From: Dermacentor variabilis
Lineage: Eukaryota > Arthropoda > Arachnida > Ixodida > Ixodidae
DNA: 64,000 nucleotides
Direction of reading: 5' to 3'
Assembly (NCBI RefSeq): GCF_050947875.1
Contig: NC_134573.1
Coordinates: forward strand, 52,502,115 to 52,566,114
In this document: positions 22,716 through 33,280 of the stretch, one piece after another
Layout of the letters: every line of letters starts with the position of its first letter
How positions within the stretch are numbered: the first letter of the stretch is position 1
Made by a program: the position numbers and the translations under genes
The notes under the pieces: model-generated
Seen by the model: only the letters and a program-made list of their open reading frames with translations
What the model was told of the DNA's origin: nothing
Databases searched by the model: none

Positions 22716-24344
22716 GATCAACAGGCAGTGGATTTCAGAAATTCGAACAATTGTAAATACACCCAGACATTATGAAGAAGAAATGAACTTGCTTGATATA
22801 GATACAGCATATATGGTGGACGCTATCACAGAATGCATAAGCACTGTAGGAAATATAGCAGCCAGAAGAATAGAGGAAAAGGTCATTGGTTCATCAGCTA
22901 ATCACGCACCACCAATTTAAACGTGCTGAGTGGGGCACCGAAAAAACAGTTAGCTTTTAAGAGGTTGTATAGTGTTGGTATGCAGTAATACAGCCTAGAT
23001 CTACCGTAACCTGTTCGTGTAAGCGGCACTAGTATTAGCCTGTTACGTATGCTATAATCAAACGGGGAATGTTCTGTAAAGTTTAGGAGTTTATTCTTAT
23101 ATATATATAGAGAGATAGTTTATAGTCGTATAACTAGGACGCTTTAAGCATGTTATGTTTAATGAATGGCATCGTCAATAGTGACAAACATCTGATGCTT
23201 GGCAGTGAAAGCAACCACGCACGATGAATCGTGCAAATGTGCGGGTTAAAAGCGGAAGTACTAGAGATCCACTTAAACATTGAATATAAACATCTGTACA
23301 AGGACTCGAATACTGCACTTAAAACAGCAGGTAAAACAACGATCCGCTTGGCCACTTGGGCTCTACTAAACATACAACGAAAGTATGTGTTTCTGAACAA
23401 CCCCCCGATATCATTCCGGATGTTGCCTGGTCTAAGCCAGAACAACTCATGGGTCTCTTCTAGAAACACGAGGATTGTTTTTGGTAGTCATTAATGAATC
23501 GAACAAACAAACACCAGTTACTAAGAATCGCATAATAAAAAACATTCAGCGCCTGACTAGTCTGTCAGAAGCCTTGCCGAGTTTCGACACAGAAACGAGA
23601 AGCAGCGTTTCGATAAAATCCTACGGGGTCAAATTTACTGCCGCCCATGAGCTCATGGGTGCAAAAATAGTCATGGCGAACTTAAACTGGTGGAACACAT
23701 CACGTGAAGAAAACCACGAAGAACGTATACCATCTTGTAGGGACAAATGATGCTTTAAACCGGCTATGTAATTGTGATCTGCGCGAGACGTGGTACTTGG
23801 GCTGGAAGATTCGCTCGAAGACTGCCACACAAGCAGACGGAGAAACAAACTACAGTTCAAGCGATAGAAAGACAGGTGACAGAAAAAGTTGTGGCCAAAA
23901 CCATCTCACGATGACTGCGGACGGTAATGCGGTAGCAATAAATCAACAGAGCGACACAACGTATCGCAACTTTCGGCACGAGTTATGTTTGAGGGATGTA
24001 CGTTACGGCACTATTCTTTCGCGCTTCACTATGAGCACTGAGCGTCATCTAGAGCCGCCACCCCGAAGCCTGCGCATGGCGTGTGAAATGTACGGCACGC
24101 CCGTGTGTACGAACGCTGCAAAACGCGTTATGTGGCAACGGGGCTCCTCTTTCGTTCTTCTGTCACGTGTCAACATGTCAGTCCACGCGTGGCCCCCAAT
24201 ACGAGAAACGTGGCGCGCCGGTGCCAGCGAACGCTAATAATTGTTCCCTCGCTTGAGCGCGAACTCAGTGGCGTACTCGGCGACTCGGATATGGTCTTGC
24301 ATTGTTAAGCATGACCTCGCCAGATCATATTCCGGCAGCGGCGC
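22716..24344. other. Unclassified sequence
   Basis: The plus-strand frame 23704-24237 (177 codons) has no recognisable domain. The part from 24020 to 24300 is CpG-rich and looks like a dispersed non-coding repeat rather than an exon. Confidence 0.4.
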
Positions 24345-24500
24345 CCGCGTTTTGGTGGAAAGACCCGTGTCCCATGCATTGAGGGTACGTTATTGAAACA
24401 TCGGTGATCAAAATTAATCCTGAGTCCCCCACTATGGCGTGCTGCACAATAAAATTGAGTTTGGGTCTTATGAAATCCCCAGAATTAAATTCAGTTTGGC
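24345..24500 (+). mobile_element. Ruka-like SINE, 3' body fragment
   Basis: Matches the 3' two-thirds of the SINE: GGTGATCAAAATTAATCCTG, then TCCCCCACTATGGCGTGC, an ATAAAATTGAGTTTGGGTCT block and a terminal AATTAAATTC. The tRNA-like head is absent. It is more degraded than the copies at 8771 and 58213. Confidence 0.6.
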
Positions 24501-25454
24501 GAATAGCAGTCGTCAGTGACATTCTGCTTTACGATGATCGATGGCAGTCGCGGCGGGACCTACGGAACCAGTGAGGATGAGGTCTCTTCTAGAAAAGCGG
24601 CTGTTTGCTAAGAATCCCGTTTCGCACTCCTTTTGTGAACTTTGTGAGCAGCGCTCGAGTGCGAACTTTGGCTGAGATATCCACGACAGCATATGCTATC
24701 CGCGGACTGTTTTTCACCAAGCCCAAAGGGGCAGTTCACAATTCCTTTCAATAAAACACTCTTTTTGTAGCTGAAATAGCAAGGCGTTGTGTTGGAAGTT
24801 TATTTGGGTTGTACTTCAGTGTCCAGGCTAAATTAAAAGAAAATTTATCTTTAAATATCAATAATTATAAATGAACCACGCTAAAAAAACTTCCCAATTT
24901 GGAAACATTGACACTGAAGTGTGGCATCCTGCAATAGTTGTGCACTCTCAGATATATATAATTGACCTAATTATGGCATTCCGGGTCCAGACATCACAAC
25001 AAGCTCTATACAACATGAGTGAATCACAAAACCGGCGTTTTATCGAATGGATACCTACATACGAGAAAGCGCAGCAATGAACGCAGGTTTTGCTTCCTAA
25101 TAAACGTGGCATGATCCAAGCAGATGTAATATTAGGCACTCACGGCTGTCATGGCCGCTATATCTTTCATTTCATTTCTCTGTTTTAAATGTATTTTCAC
25201 TATCTCTTGCAGCACGAAAGCTGAGGTCAGGTTACATAGCGCTTCTTCATGGTGGGCAATGACAGTGGTTAACGGAAACAAAGTAAGATGGAATTATGCT
25301 GCAGTAGGTGGCGAAAAGAATGACCAGGAGTTTCCAGGTTTACCTAAATTTGAAACAGGCTTTTTCTCCCTTGCTATTCAGACTGACGAACCAAATGTTC
25401 GAGTAAGTAACCAGATTGCTCTTGCTAATTTCTTACGCATCTCCGACACACCGA
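24501..25454. other. Unclassified spacer
   Basis: No recognised features. The frame 25151-25498 lacks identifiable domains. Confidence 0.4.
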
Positions 25455-26708
25455 ACACTGGAGCCTACATTAAGGATCCACAAGCGCACACGAATTAACC
25501 ACAAAATTGGCCCTCCGTTCCACCGCGCACCCGCTGGCGACACCAGTGCGCACCTCCTCGAAGCTATCGAGGAGCTCACACGACAAGTTCACCGACTGAC
25601 AGCCGAGGCCGCTGCCATCTGAACACATCAGCCACGTTCTTCGTCACGACCTCGTCGTCGCAGCCCCGGTAACTCTGGGCGCCGTTCTTCTCCTCGGGTT
25701 ATGATTTGCTAGCACCTGCGGCGCTATGGCTCTCACGCAAACCAGTGCCGACAGGCTGGCTTCTGCGTGGGAAGCGGGTGGGCTGAACACTGACAGCGAC
25801 CGGTGTTCCCGGCTCCAGAGCCAGTCACTTTTCTACATGAACGAACGTGTCACCAAAGGAAAACTAGTCGGAGCAGATCTCGGATGTAACGCTGCATCAA
25901 TGATCCAGCTTGCAAATCAGCTGATCACCTTGCCTACCCTTGAAAGCATATCAGACGTTGAAGTAGGCGGAGACCCAGTCAAATTTATCGTCGACTCCGG
26001 TGAGCAGATGCCTGTTGTGAATGCCGTCCTTCGCGAAAGACCCAGAAAGGTGCTCACACCTGCCGTACAGTTCACAGTACGCGTTGCCTTACTGCATTAC
26101 GCTACCGGTTGTCGGCATGCGTGCGGCACAAGTAACGATTGCCAGCGATAAAACCACCATCTCATTTATTGTGCTCGAGTGCTGTCCGCATGACCTCATT
26201 TTAGGGCTGGACTTTCTTTCCACCTATTCAGCGTTACTAGTCTGTGCGAGAGGTGTTGTGCAGTTGAACCTTCTTTCTGACAGCTACTTTGTTTCTGATG
26301 CACGTCATTCTTTCCGGTGTTCCGTCGAATTCACCCGGTTGCCGCCTCAAACCACTACTACTGCACCTTTTAACGCTCGACTACATGTTCCTGATGGTGA
26401 CTACATCGTTTCTCCACTTGTCGACGTTATCCTACAGCATGCCGTTGCGTTCCCACGTACCGGTATCACCATTTTCCCATTTTCGTGTTTGAGTCTGTTG
26501 CACATGTTGTTTCCCGTAGCATGACAGTGGCCCGCCTGACACCTATGCACCAGCAGGAGATATCTTCGCTCGCGCCCACAATTTCTGCCTCTGTGCCTCC
26601 TATGTCGCATTTTCCCGTTCGACTTCATCACCTTACCATGAGGTCAATAAAATGATCGCGACCGGCCTTTCTCCAGCTTACACTGAACACTTTAGGCGCA
26701 TATCGTTC
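25455..26708 (+). pseudogene. Ty3/gypsy-type gag C-terminus and protease remnant
   Basis: The gag part shows AHLLEAIEELTRQVHRLTAE at 25545 and, in another frame near 25705, a Cys/His block (MIC-stop-HLRRYGSHANQCRQ) that looks like a decayed zinc knuckle. The protease part has VKFIVDSGEQMPVVNAVL at 25977 (D-S-G active site of an aspartic protease). After a frame change it has HDLILGLDFLSTYSALLVC, the second conserved protease block (I-L-G-x-D-F-L). The sequence continues toward RT as far as LSPAYTEHFRRIS near 26690, then stops resembling gypsy. At least three frameshifts. No LTR is attached. The protease would have cut the Gag-Pol precursor. Confidence 0.75.
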
Positions 26709-26914
26709 TGTTTACAACAAAGATGTGTTAGAGACTCGGTTGTCTGAGACCAATCTCTAAGTTTTCGATTTTCGTTCCGTCTGATAGCCTTTACAAATTT
26801 TTGTGTGCTCTGGACTCGCCGCGGGACTACCTGGAGGTCTCCGCCCACCCGGAGAAGCACATGAAGCGACCCTCTAGGCGCTCTGCGCCGTATCTACCAC
26901 GACACGGGCCATTA

Positions 26915-28235
26915 CCACCACATGCACTCCACGCTGCATCCATGGCAGCGGTGGTAACTACTAGTCCTGCAGCCCTGCAGTCGCAGCTACAGATCGGGGT
27001 CCTGCGAAGAAGAGACTACGCGAAGAGCCTTCGGGCGAAAATGAAGATGAGATGAACCAGGCACAATTCACGGTTTTGTCCTATCAGAAAAAAAGGTGGT
27101 GGTGTCTCAGCTATTTTCAGACCTACCCTAGAAGGAGGAAACCTATGAACGGCTAACCTTAACAGCGTGGCATCAGCGGTTGTAACGTCGGCTCAAGAAA
27201 AGTTCTCACTCATCGCCTTAACAAGGACGGCAGCCTGATGGTTGCATGTCAACACTCCCCACCGCCACCAGTTTGCTCACGGTAACTGAGCTAGCTGGCA
27301 TGGCTGTAGAAGCCCGCGTCTCATATTCATACATGGCCAGCTACGGCAAAATAGATTATGTACCTATCCCCAACTAACCTTCAGGCCTACAAGAAAATCT
27401 ACGCGACCAAGGCATCGTTAGAGGAAGGAGTCTCACCACTTACACGCCTGAAGATGGCGACAGGGTCAGAGATACGTCGTTGATCTGTTATACTGGAATT
27501 CGCGAAAGACCGACCTTTAGATCAACCAGTTACGTTTGGATTCTGCCGTTACCCTGTCACCGAATAAGTCGGGGCAGCAAGAAAGTGTTACAAATGCCAG
27601 AGGCATGGCCCCCTATCGAGACGTTGTAGCGGCCCGGTGCGCTGCAAACTGTGTGCTCCCCCATTTGCACAACGAATGCACCTCGAGAGCGCAACCTAAA
27701 TGCGCCAACTGGGGTGGCCCACACCCTGCTTCTAACATACAGGGCGTTAAAAAAAGGCTGGTACACTTCCTCGCGCGGCGGAGCATGTATCAGGTGCGGT
27801 GGACCATTTAACCCCCTCCCCCCAGCGTCATGAACCCTCCGCCTCACCCCGACTTGGTTTTCACGAATACGACAAGCCACTCCGAAGATCACCACGGAGC
27901 CATAAGACATCTGGCAACACATACGCTGATGCGGTGAGGAAGAGACGTGGGAAGCCCGATGCCTCACCTTCTCCTTCGAACCTACCGCAACATGTCGATC
28001 AAAACGCACCAAAGACCGCTGCCCCCAATTAGCCTCAGGCACCACTACACGAAAGGCAGCAACACGGAACCACCGTAAAAAATATTACACGCTTAATGAC
28101 TCTGATGTTGTTCGCAGCGTTCAAAGCTCTTGTCCGCGCCAACCCATCGTCAAGATGTCTCCCAGAGGTAGAAGCCGTCCTTACAATGTAGCCATTGGTT
28201 TCGGCATCTTACGCTCCACAGGGGCACGCTAACTC
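26915..28235 (+). pseudogene. ORF1 (gag-like) of a Jockey/I-type LINE, broken
   Basis: Frames shift repeatedly but the order is clear. An N-terminal Ala/Ser-rich part near 26940 is followed by YATKASLEEGVSPLTRLKMA near 27395 and VILEFAKDRPLDQPVTFGFC near 27490. Then comes the zinc-knuckle region: KCYKCQRHGPLSRRCSGPVR followed by CKLC, and PKCANWGGPHPAS near 27695 (Cys to Trp in the last knuckle). A Ser/Pro-rich tail ends at 28030. A further block to 28235 (AAFKALVRANPSSRCLPEVE) resembles the usual C-terminus. ORF2 would start near 28249, but the minisatellite begins within 80 bp. Confidence 0.7.
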
Positions 28236-28329
28236 AGAGTAATAATCATGGCTTCTGTAACGACAGCCTCATCTGAGCTGACCACCCGCAATAGTTTTCG
28301 CACATGCACAATACCACGCACACTATCTC

Positions 28330-29480
28330 GCGCCAGTGCTCCTGTGCTCTTGGTCGACTTCTTCTACAGCTGGATCATTGGAATCCATCGGCCCTGCCAG
28401 GCAGTACAGCTCGCGCCAGTGCTCCTACACTCGTCGTCGTCTTCTTCCACAGTTGGCTCATTGTCTTCCTCGGCACTAGCTCACGCCAGAGCTCCAGCAA
28501 TCGTCGTCGTCGTCTTCTTCCACAGCTGGCTCATTGGCACCCCTCAGCACTGCCACGGAAATTTTCTCGCGCCAGTGCTTCTGTGATCGTTGCCGTCTTC
28601 TTTCACAGTTCGCTCATTGGCTTCCTCGGTACTAGCTCGCGCCAGTGCTCCTGCACTCGTCGTCGTCTTCTTCCGCAGCTGGCTCATGGGCACCCCCGGC
28701 GCTATGACGTCAACTCGCTCGCACCACTACGCCTGCGCTCGTCGTCGTCGTCTTCTTCCACAGCTGGCTCATTAGCACCACCCCGGCACTGCGACGCAAA
28801 CTAGCTCGTGCCAGTACTCCTGCTTTTGTCATCGTCGGCTTCTTCCACAGTGGCTCCTTGGCACCCTGCGGAGCTACGACACGAACTAGTTCGCCCCAGT
28901 GATCCTGCGTTTTTCATAGTCGTCTTCTTCCATAGTGGCTCATTGGAAGCTCTCGGCGCTACCACGTGAACTCGCTCACGCCCGTACTCCGGCACTCGTC
29001 GCCGTCGTCTTCTGCCACGTCTGGCTCATTGACACTCCTCGGCACTACCCCACAAACAAGCTCGCGCCGCTACTCCAGTCCTCGTCATCGTCGTCTCCTT
29101 CCCCAGCTGGGTCATGGGCGCCCCCGGCGCTATGACGTGCACTCGCTCGCGCCACTACTCCTGCGCTCGTTGTCGTCGTCTTCTTCCACAACTCGCTCAT
29201 TGGCACCACCCCGGCACTGCCATGCAAACTAGCTCGCCCCAGTGCCCCTGCTTTTTCATCGTCGTCTTCTTCCACAGCGGCTCATTGGCACCCCTTGGTG
29301 TTACGACACAACTACCTCGCCCCAGTGATCCTGCTTTGGTCACCGTCGTCTTCTTCCACAGTGGCTCATTGGCACCCCTCGGTGCTACGACGCGAACTCG
29401 CGCGCGCCACTGCTCCTGCGTTCGTCGTCGTCGTCGTCTTCTTCCACATCTGGCTACATTGCTCTCGTCATTCCAGCGCT
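28330..29480 (+). repeat. Minisatellite of about 85 bp with a five-unit higher-order period
   Basis: The anchor CTTCTTCCACAG (or a close variant) recurs at 28441, 28514, 28597, 28667, 28752, 28839, 28924, 29009, 29095, 29180, 29266, 29350 and 29438. Spacing is 70-83 bp at first and then 84-88 bp. Units have the form TCGTCGTCTTCTTCCACAGN, then GGCTCATTGGCACCCC, then a CGCGCCAGTGCTCCTGC block. Units five apart match each other best, at offsets of 426-429 bp. Long open frames across the array (for example 28304-28804) come from the repeat and are not considered genes. Confidence 0.9.
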
Positions 29481-29489
29481 GAAGTTATG

Positions 29490-30414
29490 TTGTCTTAACG
29501 AGGAGGCCCTGTTATGGGTGTATAAGCCAGTTATGTCTCACGTGACGCAGATAATTGTTTTAAAGCACGAGGCTGTGATTGCGAAATTTAAAGGCCGTAA
29601 TCTGCGGTCAACTCACGAGCAAGGTATGCAAGATTCAAGGTATCCAGACAAACTACTTCAAGCGGAGAAGGCACACCAAGCACTGCAGACAGAAGACACA
29701 ACTTAAGATCAAGAAGTACAAGAGACAACACAAGACAAGACAATACAATATTGCACACAGAAAGAACAAACGAAATTATCAGACGGTCTTCATTTCGTGT
29801 CAAACCTTACTCTGAATACTGCGCGCATTAAAATTTGGAGCAATTTTCATGCAAAACACAGACAGAAGCCCCACGCGCAAAAATTATAATAAACACTGGA
29901 AGAACTGCAAAAGAAGTACTCCTATAGCATCCTCGACACGTGAAGCTCGCGAAAGCGAAAATAAGGTAAAATAATGGTGCAAGGAAGATTTACTATGTAG
30001 AAAGCTTGTGAAGTTCGACTTGCATGCTTGAACAGTCAGTGTAACAGAGCTTCGCTATTCGACCATCTTCGCGGATTTTAGGGGCGGTGTTTTTTCTTTG
30101 TTAGAAAGGCTGTCTTTGAAGCAACCGCGTTTAACATCGCCCATATAGTTTCCATTGCGTACCACGAATATTTTGTAAGTTTCATGCCTTTATAGTTTCA
30201 GCAGGGCCGTAGGCTCACTTCTTCGCCGTTCGTTGAGTACGCTTATATTGCTATAGAATGCTTGAGTACATAATGTATTGCGAAAGCCATAATTGTAATC
30301 ACTTCTGTATTTCCATCAGTGATGGAGGACACGGCGCGTAAAAGTTGCTTTAGATGCAAGCGATTTAATTAGAGCCCGCAGCCTCCTTTCCAAGGCACAC
30401 AGCGATGCTACAGG
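29490..30414. other. Unclassified spacer
   Basis: AT-rich, with no recognisable genes or repeats. Confidence 0.5.
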
Positions 30415-30431
30415 ATGTATATATATATATA

Positions 30432-30473
<42 letters not shown>

Positions 30474-30475
30474 CT

Positions 30476-30531
<56 letters not shown>
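30415..30531. repeat. TA dinucleotide microsatellite
   Basis: Two long (TA)n tracts separated by AAATAGATACTGGGA. They directly precede the first 300-bp monomer, which starts at ACTGGGCACGG (30532). Confidence 0.95.
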
Positions 30532-32392
30532 GACTGGGCACGGTGGCACCGTCGACATGCGGCTCACAAGTTGCCTGTTCGTCTACATTTTGCAGTTCGT
30601 CCTCGGCCTGCTACTCGACGCAGGCGATGTGCGGCTCGGAACTACCGGGACCACTGCGACTGCGCTGGACCGGCATACAAGGAATGACTACGCACCGACG
30701 CTGCCAACACGGATCTGCGACTATCAGCTACATCAGCTTACCGGCACATGCGCCTACCCATCTGCTGTAGAGCGCCACCAGGAGTCTGCACAATCTGCGG
30801 CTATATATGCGTTCCACAAGGGACCCCCTGTCACTGGGCACGGTGGCACCGTCGACATGCGGCTCACAAATTGCCCGTTCGTCTACATTTTGCAGTTCGT
30901 CCTCGGCCTGCTACTCGACGCAGGCGATGTGCGGCTCGGAACTACCGGGACCACTGCGACTGCGCTGGACCGGCATACAAGGAATGACTACGCACCGACG
31001 CTGCCAACACGGATCTTCGACTATCAGCTACATCAGCTTACCGGCACATGCGCCTACCCATCTGCTGTAGAGCGCCACCAGGAGTCTGCACAATCTGCGG
31101 CTATATATGCGTTCCACAAGGGACCCCCTGTCACTGGGCACGGTGGCACCGTCGACATGCGGCTCACAAATTGCCCGTTCGTCTACATCTTGCAGTTCGT
31201 CCTCGGCCTGCTACTCGACGCAGGCGATGTGCGGCTCGGAACTACCGGGACCACTGCGACTGCGCTGGACCGGCATACAAGGAATGACTACGCACCGACG
31301 CTGCCAACACGGATCTTCGACTATCAGCTACATCAGCTTACCGGCACATGCGCCTACCCATCTGCTGTAGAGCGCCACCAGGAGTCTGCACAATCTGCGG
31401 CTATATATGCGTTCCACAAGGGACCCCCTGTCACTGGGCACGGTGGCACCGTCGACATGCGGCTCACAAATTGCCCGTTCGTCTACATTTTGCAGTTCGT
31501 CCTCGGCCTGCTACTCGACGCAGGCGATGTGCGGCTCGGAACTACCGGGACCACTGCGACTGCGCTGGACCGGCATACAAGGAATGACTACGCACCGACG
31601 CTGCCAACACGGATCTTCGACTATCAGCTACATCAGCTTACCGGCACATGCGCCTACCCATCTGCTGTAGAGCGCCACCAGGAGTCTGCACAATCTGCGG
31701 CTATATATGCGTTCCACAAGGGACCCCCTGTCACTGGGCACGGTGGCACCGTCGACATGCGGCTCACAAATTGCCCGTTCGTCTACATTTTGCAGTTCGT
31801 CCTCGGCCTGCTACTCGACGCAGGCGATGTGCGGCTCGGAACTACCGGGACCACTGCGACTGCGCTGGACCGGCATACAAGGAATGACTACGCACCGACG
31901 CTGCCAACACGGATCTTCGACTATCAGCTACATCAGCTTACCGGCACATGCGCCTACCCATCTGCTGTAGAGCGCCACCAGGAGTCTGCACAATCTGCGG
32001 CTATATATGCGTTCCACAAGGGACCCCCTGTCACTGGGCACGGTGGCACCGTCGACATGCGGCTCACAAATTGCCCGTTCGTCTACATTTTGCAGTTCGT
32101 CCTCGGCCTGCTACTCGACGCAGGCGATGTGCGGCTCGGAACTACCGGGACCACTGCGACTGCGCTGGACCGGCATACAAGGAATGACTACGCACCGACG
32201 CTGCCAACACGGATCTTCGACTATCAGCTACATCAGCTTACCGGAACATGCGCCTACCCATCTGCTGTGGAGCGCCAGCAGGAGTCTGCACAATCTGCGG
32301 CTATATATGCGTTCCGCAAGGGACCCCCTGTCACTGGGCACGGTGGCACCGTCGACATGCGGCTCAAATTGCCCGTTCGTCTACATTTTGCA
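30532..32392 (+). repeat. Array of 300-bp monomers forming the 5' region of a CR1/L2-like LINE
   Basis: Six full 300-bp units start with ACTGGGCACGGTGGCACC at 30532, 30832, 31132, 31432, 31732 and 32032. A seventh unit is cut after 61 bp at TTTTGCAG (32392). Period is exactly 300. Inner units differ by about one base. The first unit differs at three or more sites, and the last full unit at several (GGAACATGCG, GTGGAGCGCCAGCA, TTCCGCAAG). Each unit has CGGCTATATATGCG about 30 bp before its end, a TATA-like element. Because 300 is a multiple of three, one frame stays open for 624 codons (30557-32431). I treat that frame as a by-product. The array runs directly into the LINE leader, which argues for a promoter-monomer 5' UTR. 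Confidence 0.85.
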
Positions 32393-32468
32393 GGTGAGAA
32401 AACGGTTTGGGAAATGCCTCCGTTCAAGTGACCGTTTCTTGCTGGTGTTGCCCTGCCCATGGCAGTAT

Positions 32469-33278
32469 ATGGCTGTGTGTGAATCATGCATGACATACTT
32501 TAAGAAGCTATTGTTGATGGGCGGAGATATTGAAAGCAACCCCGGCCCTGACCTCGAGCAAATCGCCAAACAACTTACCGATATTGCTTCCGACATTAAA
32601 GATATCAAAGAAAAGCGACTAGGGGATATAGAGAGCAAGCTTGATCTCATTACGAAACTCGAAGCTGAAGTGACCGCGTGTCATACAGAAATGGCTTCTA
32701 TGAATAAGATAATTAAGAGTCTTGAAGAAAAAATAGACGACATCGAAAACCGTAGCAGAAGGTCAAACTTAATTGTTTATGGCCTACCAGAAATGGAAGA
32801 AGAAACAAGCGAAGCGCTAGAAGAGGCCGTAAATGAGGAAATAATCACAAAAATCCTTGAACTCGAACCTGTGGCCATTGAGCGCATACATCGTTTAGGA
32901 AGACGAGGACCAAACAAGACGAGGCCTGTGATATTTAAATTACTAGACGCAAGAGATAAAAGTGTCATACTAAACTGCTTTAAACTAAAGAAATCAGACC
33001 TCTCAATAGGGGAAGATTTTTCGCGAAAAGTTAGAGAGACCCGAAAGAAACTCTGGAACAGTGCACAGGCAAACCGCGAAAATAAAGACAAGGTGTCGTT
33101 AGCGTACAACAAACTATTCATTAACAACCGTATTTTCATCTGGGATGACGAAAAGAATGACAGGGTAGAAATAAAGAAGCACGACAAAATAGAGCAAAAA
33201 AACAACGCGAACGTGGAAAAAAGAAAAAACGAAGTAAACCGCCCGGCAACACGCCAATACCAGCGCAAGAAAAAATAA
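32469..33278 (+). CDS. LINE ORF1 protein with 2A-like motif, coiled coil and RRM-like domain
   Basis: Open frame of 269 codons. I chose ATG 32469 because it is the first in-frame ATG outside the monomer array; the frame itself is open upstream to 32007, so an earlier start inside a monomer is possible. Residues 1-19 (MAVCESCMTYFKKLLLMGG) lead into DIESNPGP, a canonical 2A ribosome-skipping motif, so residues 1-26 may be released. Residues about 28-95 are charged heptads (DIASDIKDIKEK, KLEAEVTACHTEMASM, SLEEKIDDIENRSRR), a likely trimerising coiled coil. Residues about 98-225 start NLIVYGLP and include IERIHRLGRRGPNKTRPVIF, like the RRM and C-terminal domain of L1-type ORF1p. The tail is very Lys/Asn-rich. 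Family role: RNA binding and chaperone in the retrotransposition particle. Confidence 0.8.
   Translation: MAVCESCMTYFKKLLLMGGDIESNPGPDLEQIAKQLTDIASDIKDIKEKRLGDIESKLDLITKLEAEVTACHTEMASMNKIIKSLEEKIDDIENRSRRSNLIVYGLPEMEEETSEALEEAVNEEIITKILELEPVAIERIHRLGRRGPNKTRPVIFKLLDARDKSVILNCFKLKKSDLSIGEDFSRKVRETRKKLWNSAQANRENKDKVSLAYNKLFINNRIFIWDDEKNDRVEIKKHDKIEQKNNANVEKRKNEVNRPATRQYQRKKK
32526..32549 (+). other. 2A-like ribosome-skipping motif DIESNPGP
   Basis: Codons encode D-I-E-S-N-P-G-P, matching the D-(V/I)-E-x-N-P-G-P consensus, preceded by the hydrophobic LLLMGG typical of active 2A sequences. Skipping would occur between Gly (codon ending 32546) and Pro (32547-32549). 2A-like motifs at the N-terminus of non-LTR retrotransposon ORF1 are known in other animals and trypanosomes. 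Confidence 0.8.
33224..33230 (+). promoter_or_regulatory. Candidate -1 programmed frameshift heptamer A AAA AAC
   Basis: In the ORF1 zero frame the heptamer is phased exactly as A-AAA-AAC, the canonical X-XXY-YYZ arrangement. It sits 15 codons before the ORF1 stop (33276-33278). Slipping back one base enters the ORF2 frame, which is open from 33161 into the endonuclease. The ORF2 frame has no ATG between 33161 and the first endonuclease block. No strong downstream stem was found by eye, and the region is A-rich, so chance is possible. Confidence 0.45.
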
Positions 33279-33280
33279 CG

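Noticed and set aside
23704..24237. 177-codon plus-strand frame as a host gene
   Set aside because: No recognised family, low-complexity basic composition and a CpG-rich repeat-like second half; no splice or start context supports it.
28304..28804. 166-codon frame in the minisatellite
   Set aside because: Several overlapping frames are open on the same strand because of the repeat; Ser/Val/Phe-rich low complexity only.
30532..32392. CRISPR-like array
   Set aside because: Units are 300 bp with no alternating unique spacers, in a eukaryotic context.
30557..32431. 624-codon open frame as a real repeat protein gene
   Set aside because: It follows from a 300-bp tandem unit divisible by three, sits in the 5' region of a LINE, and has no signal for a known domain. 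Kept only as a low-interest observation.
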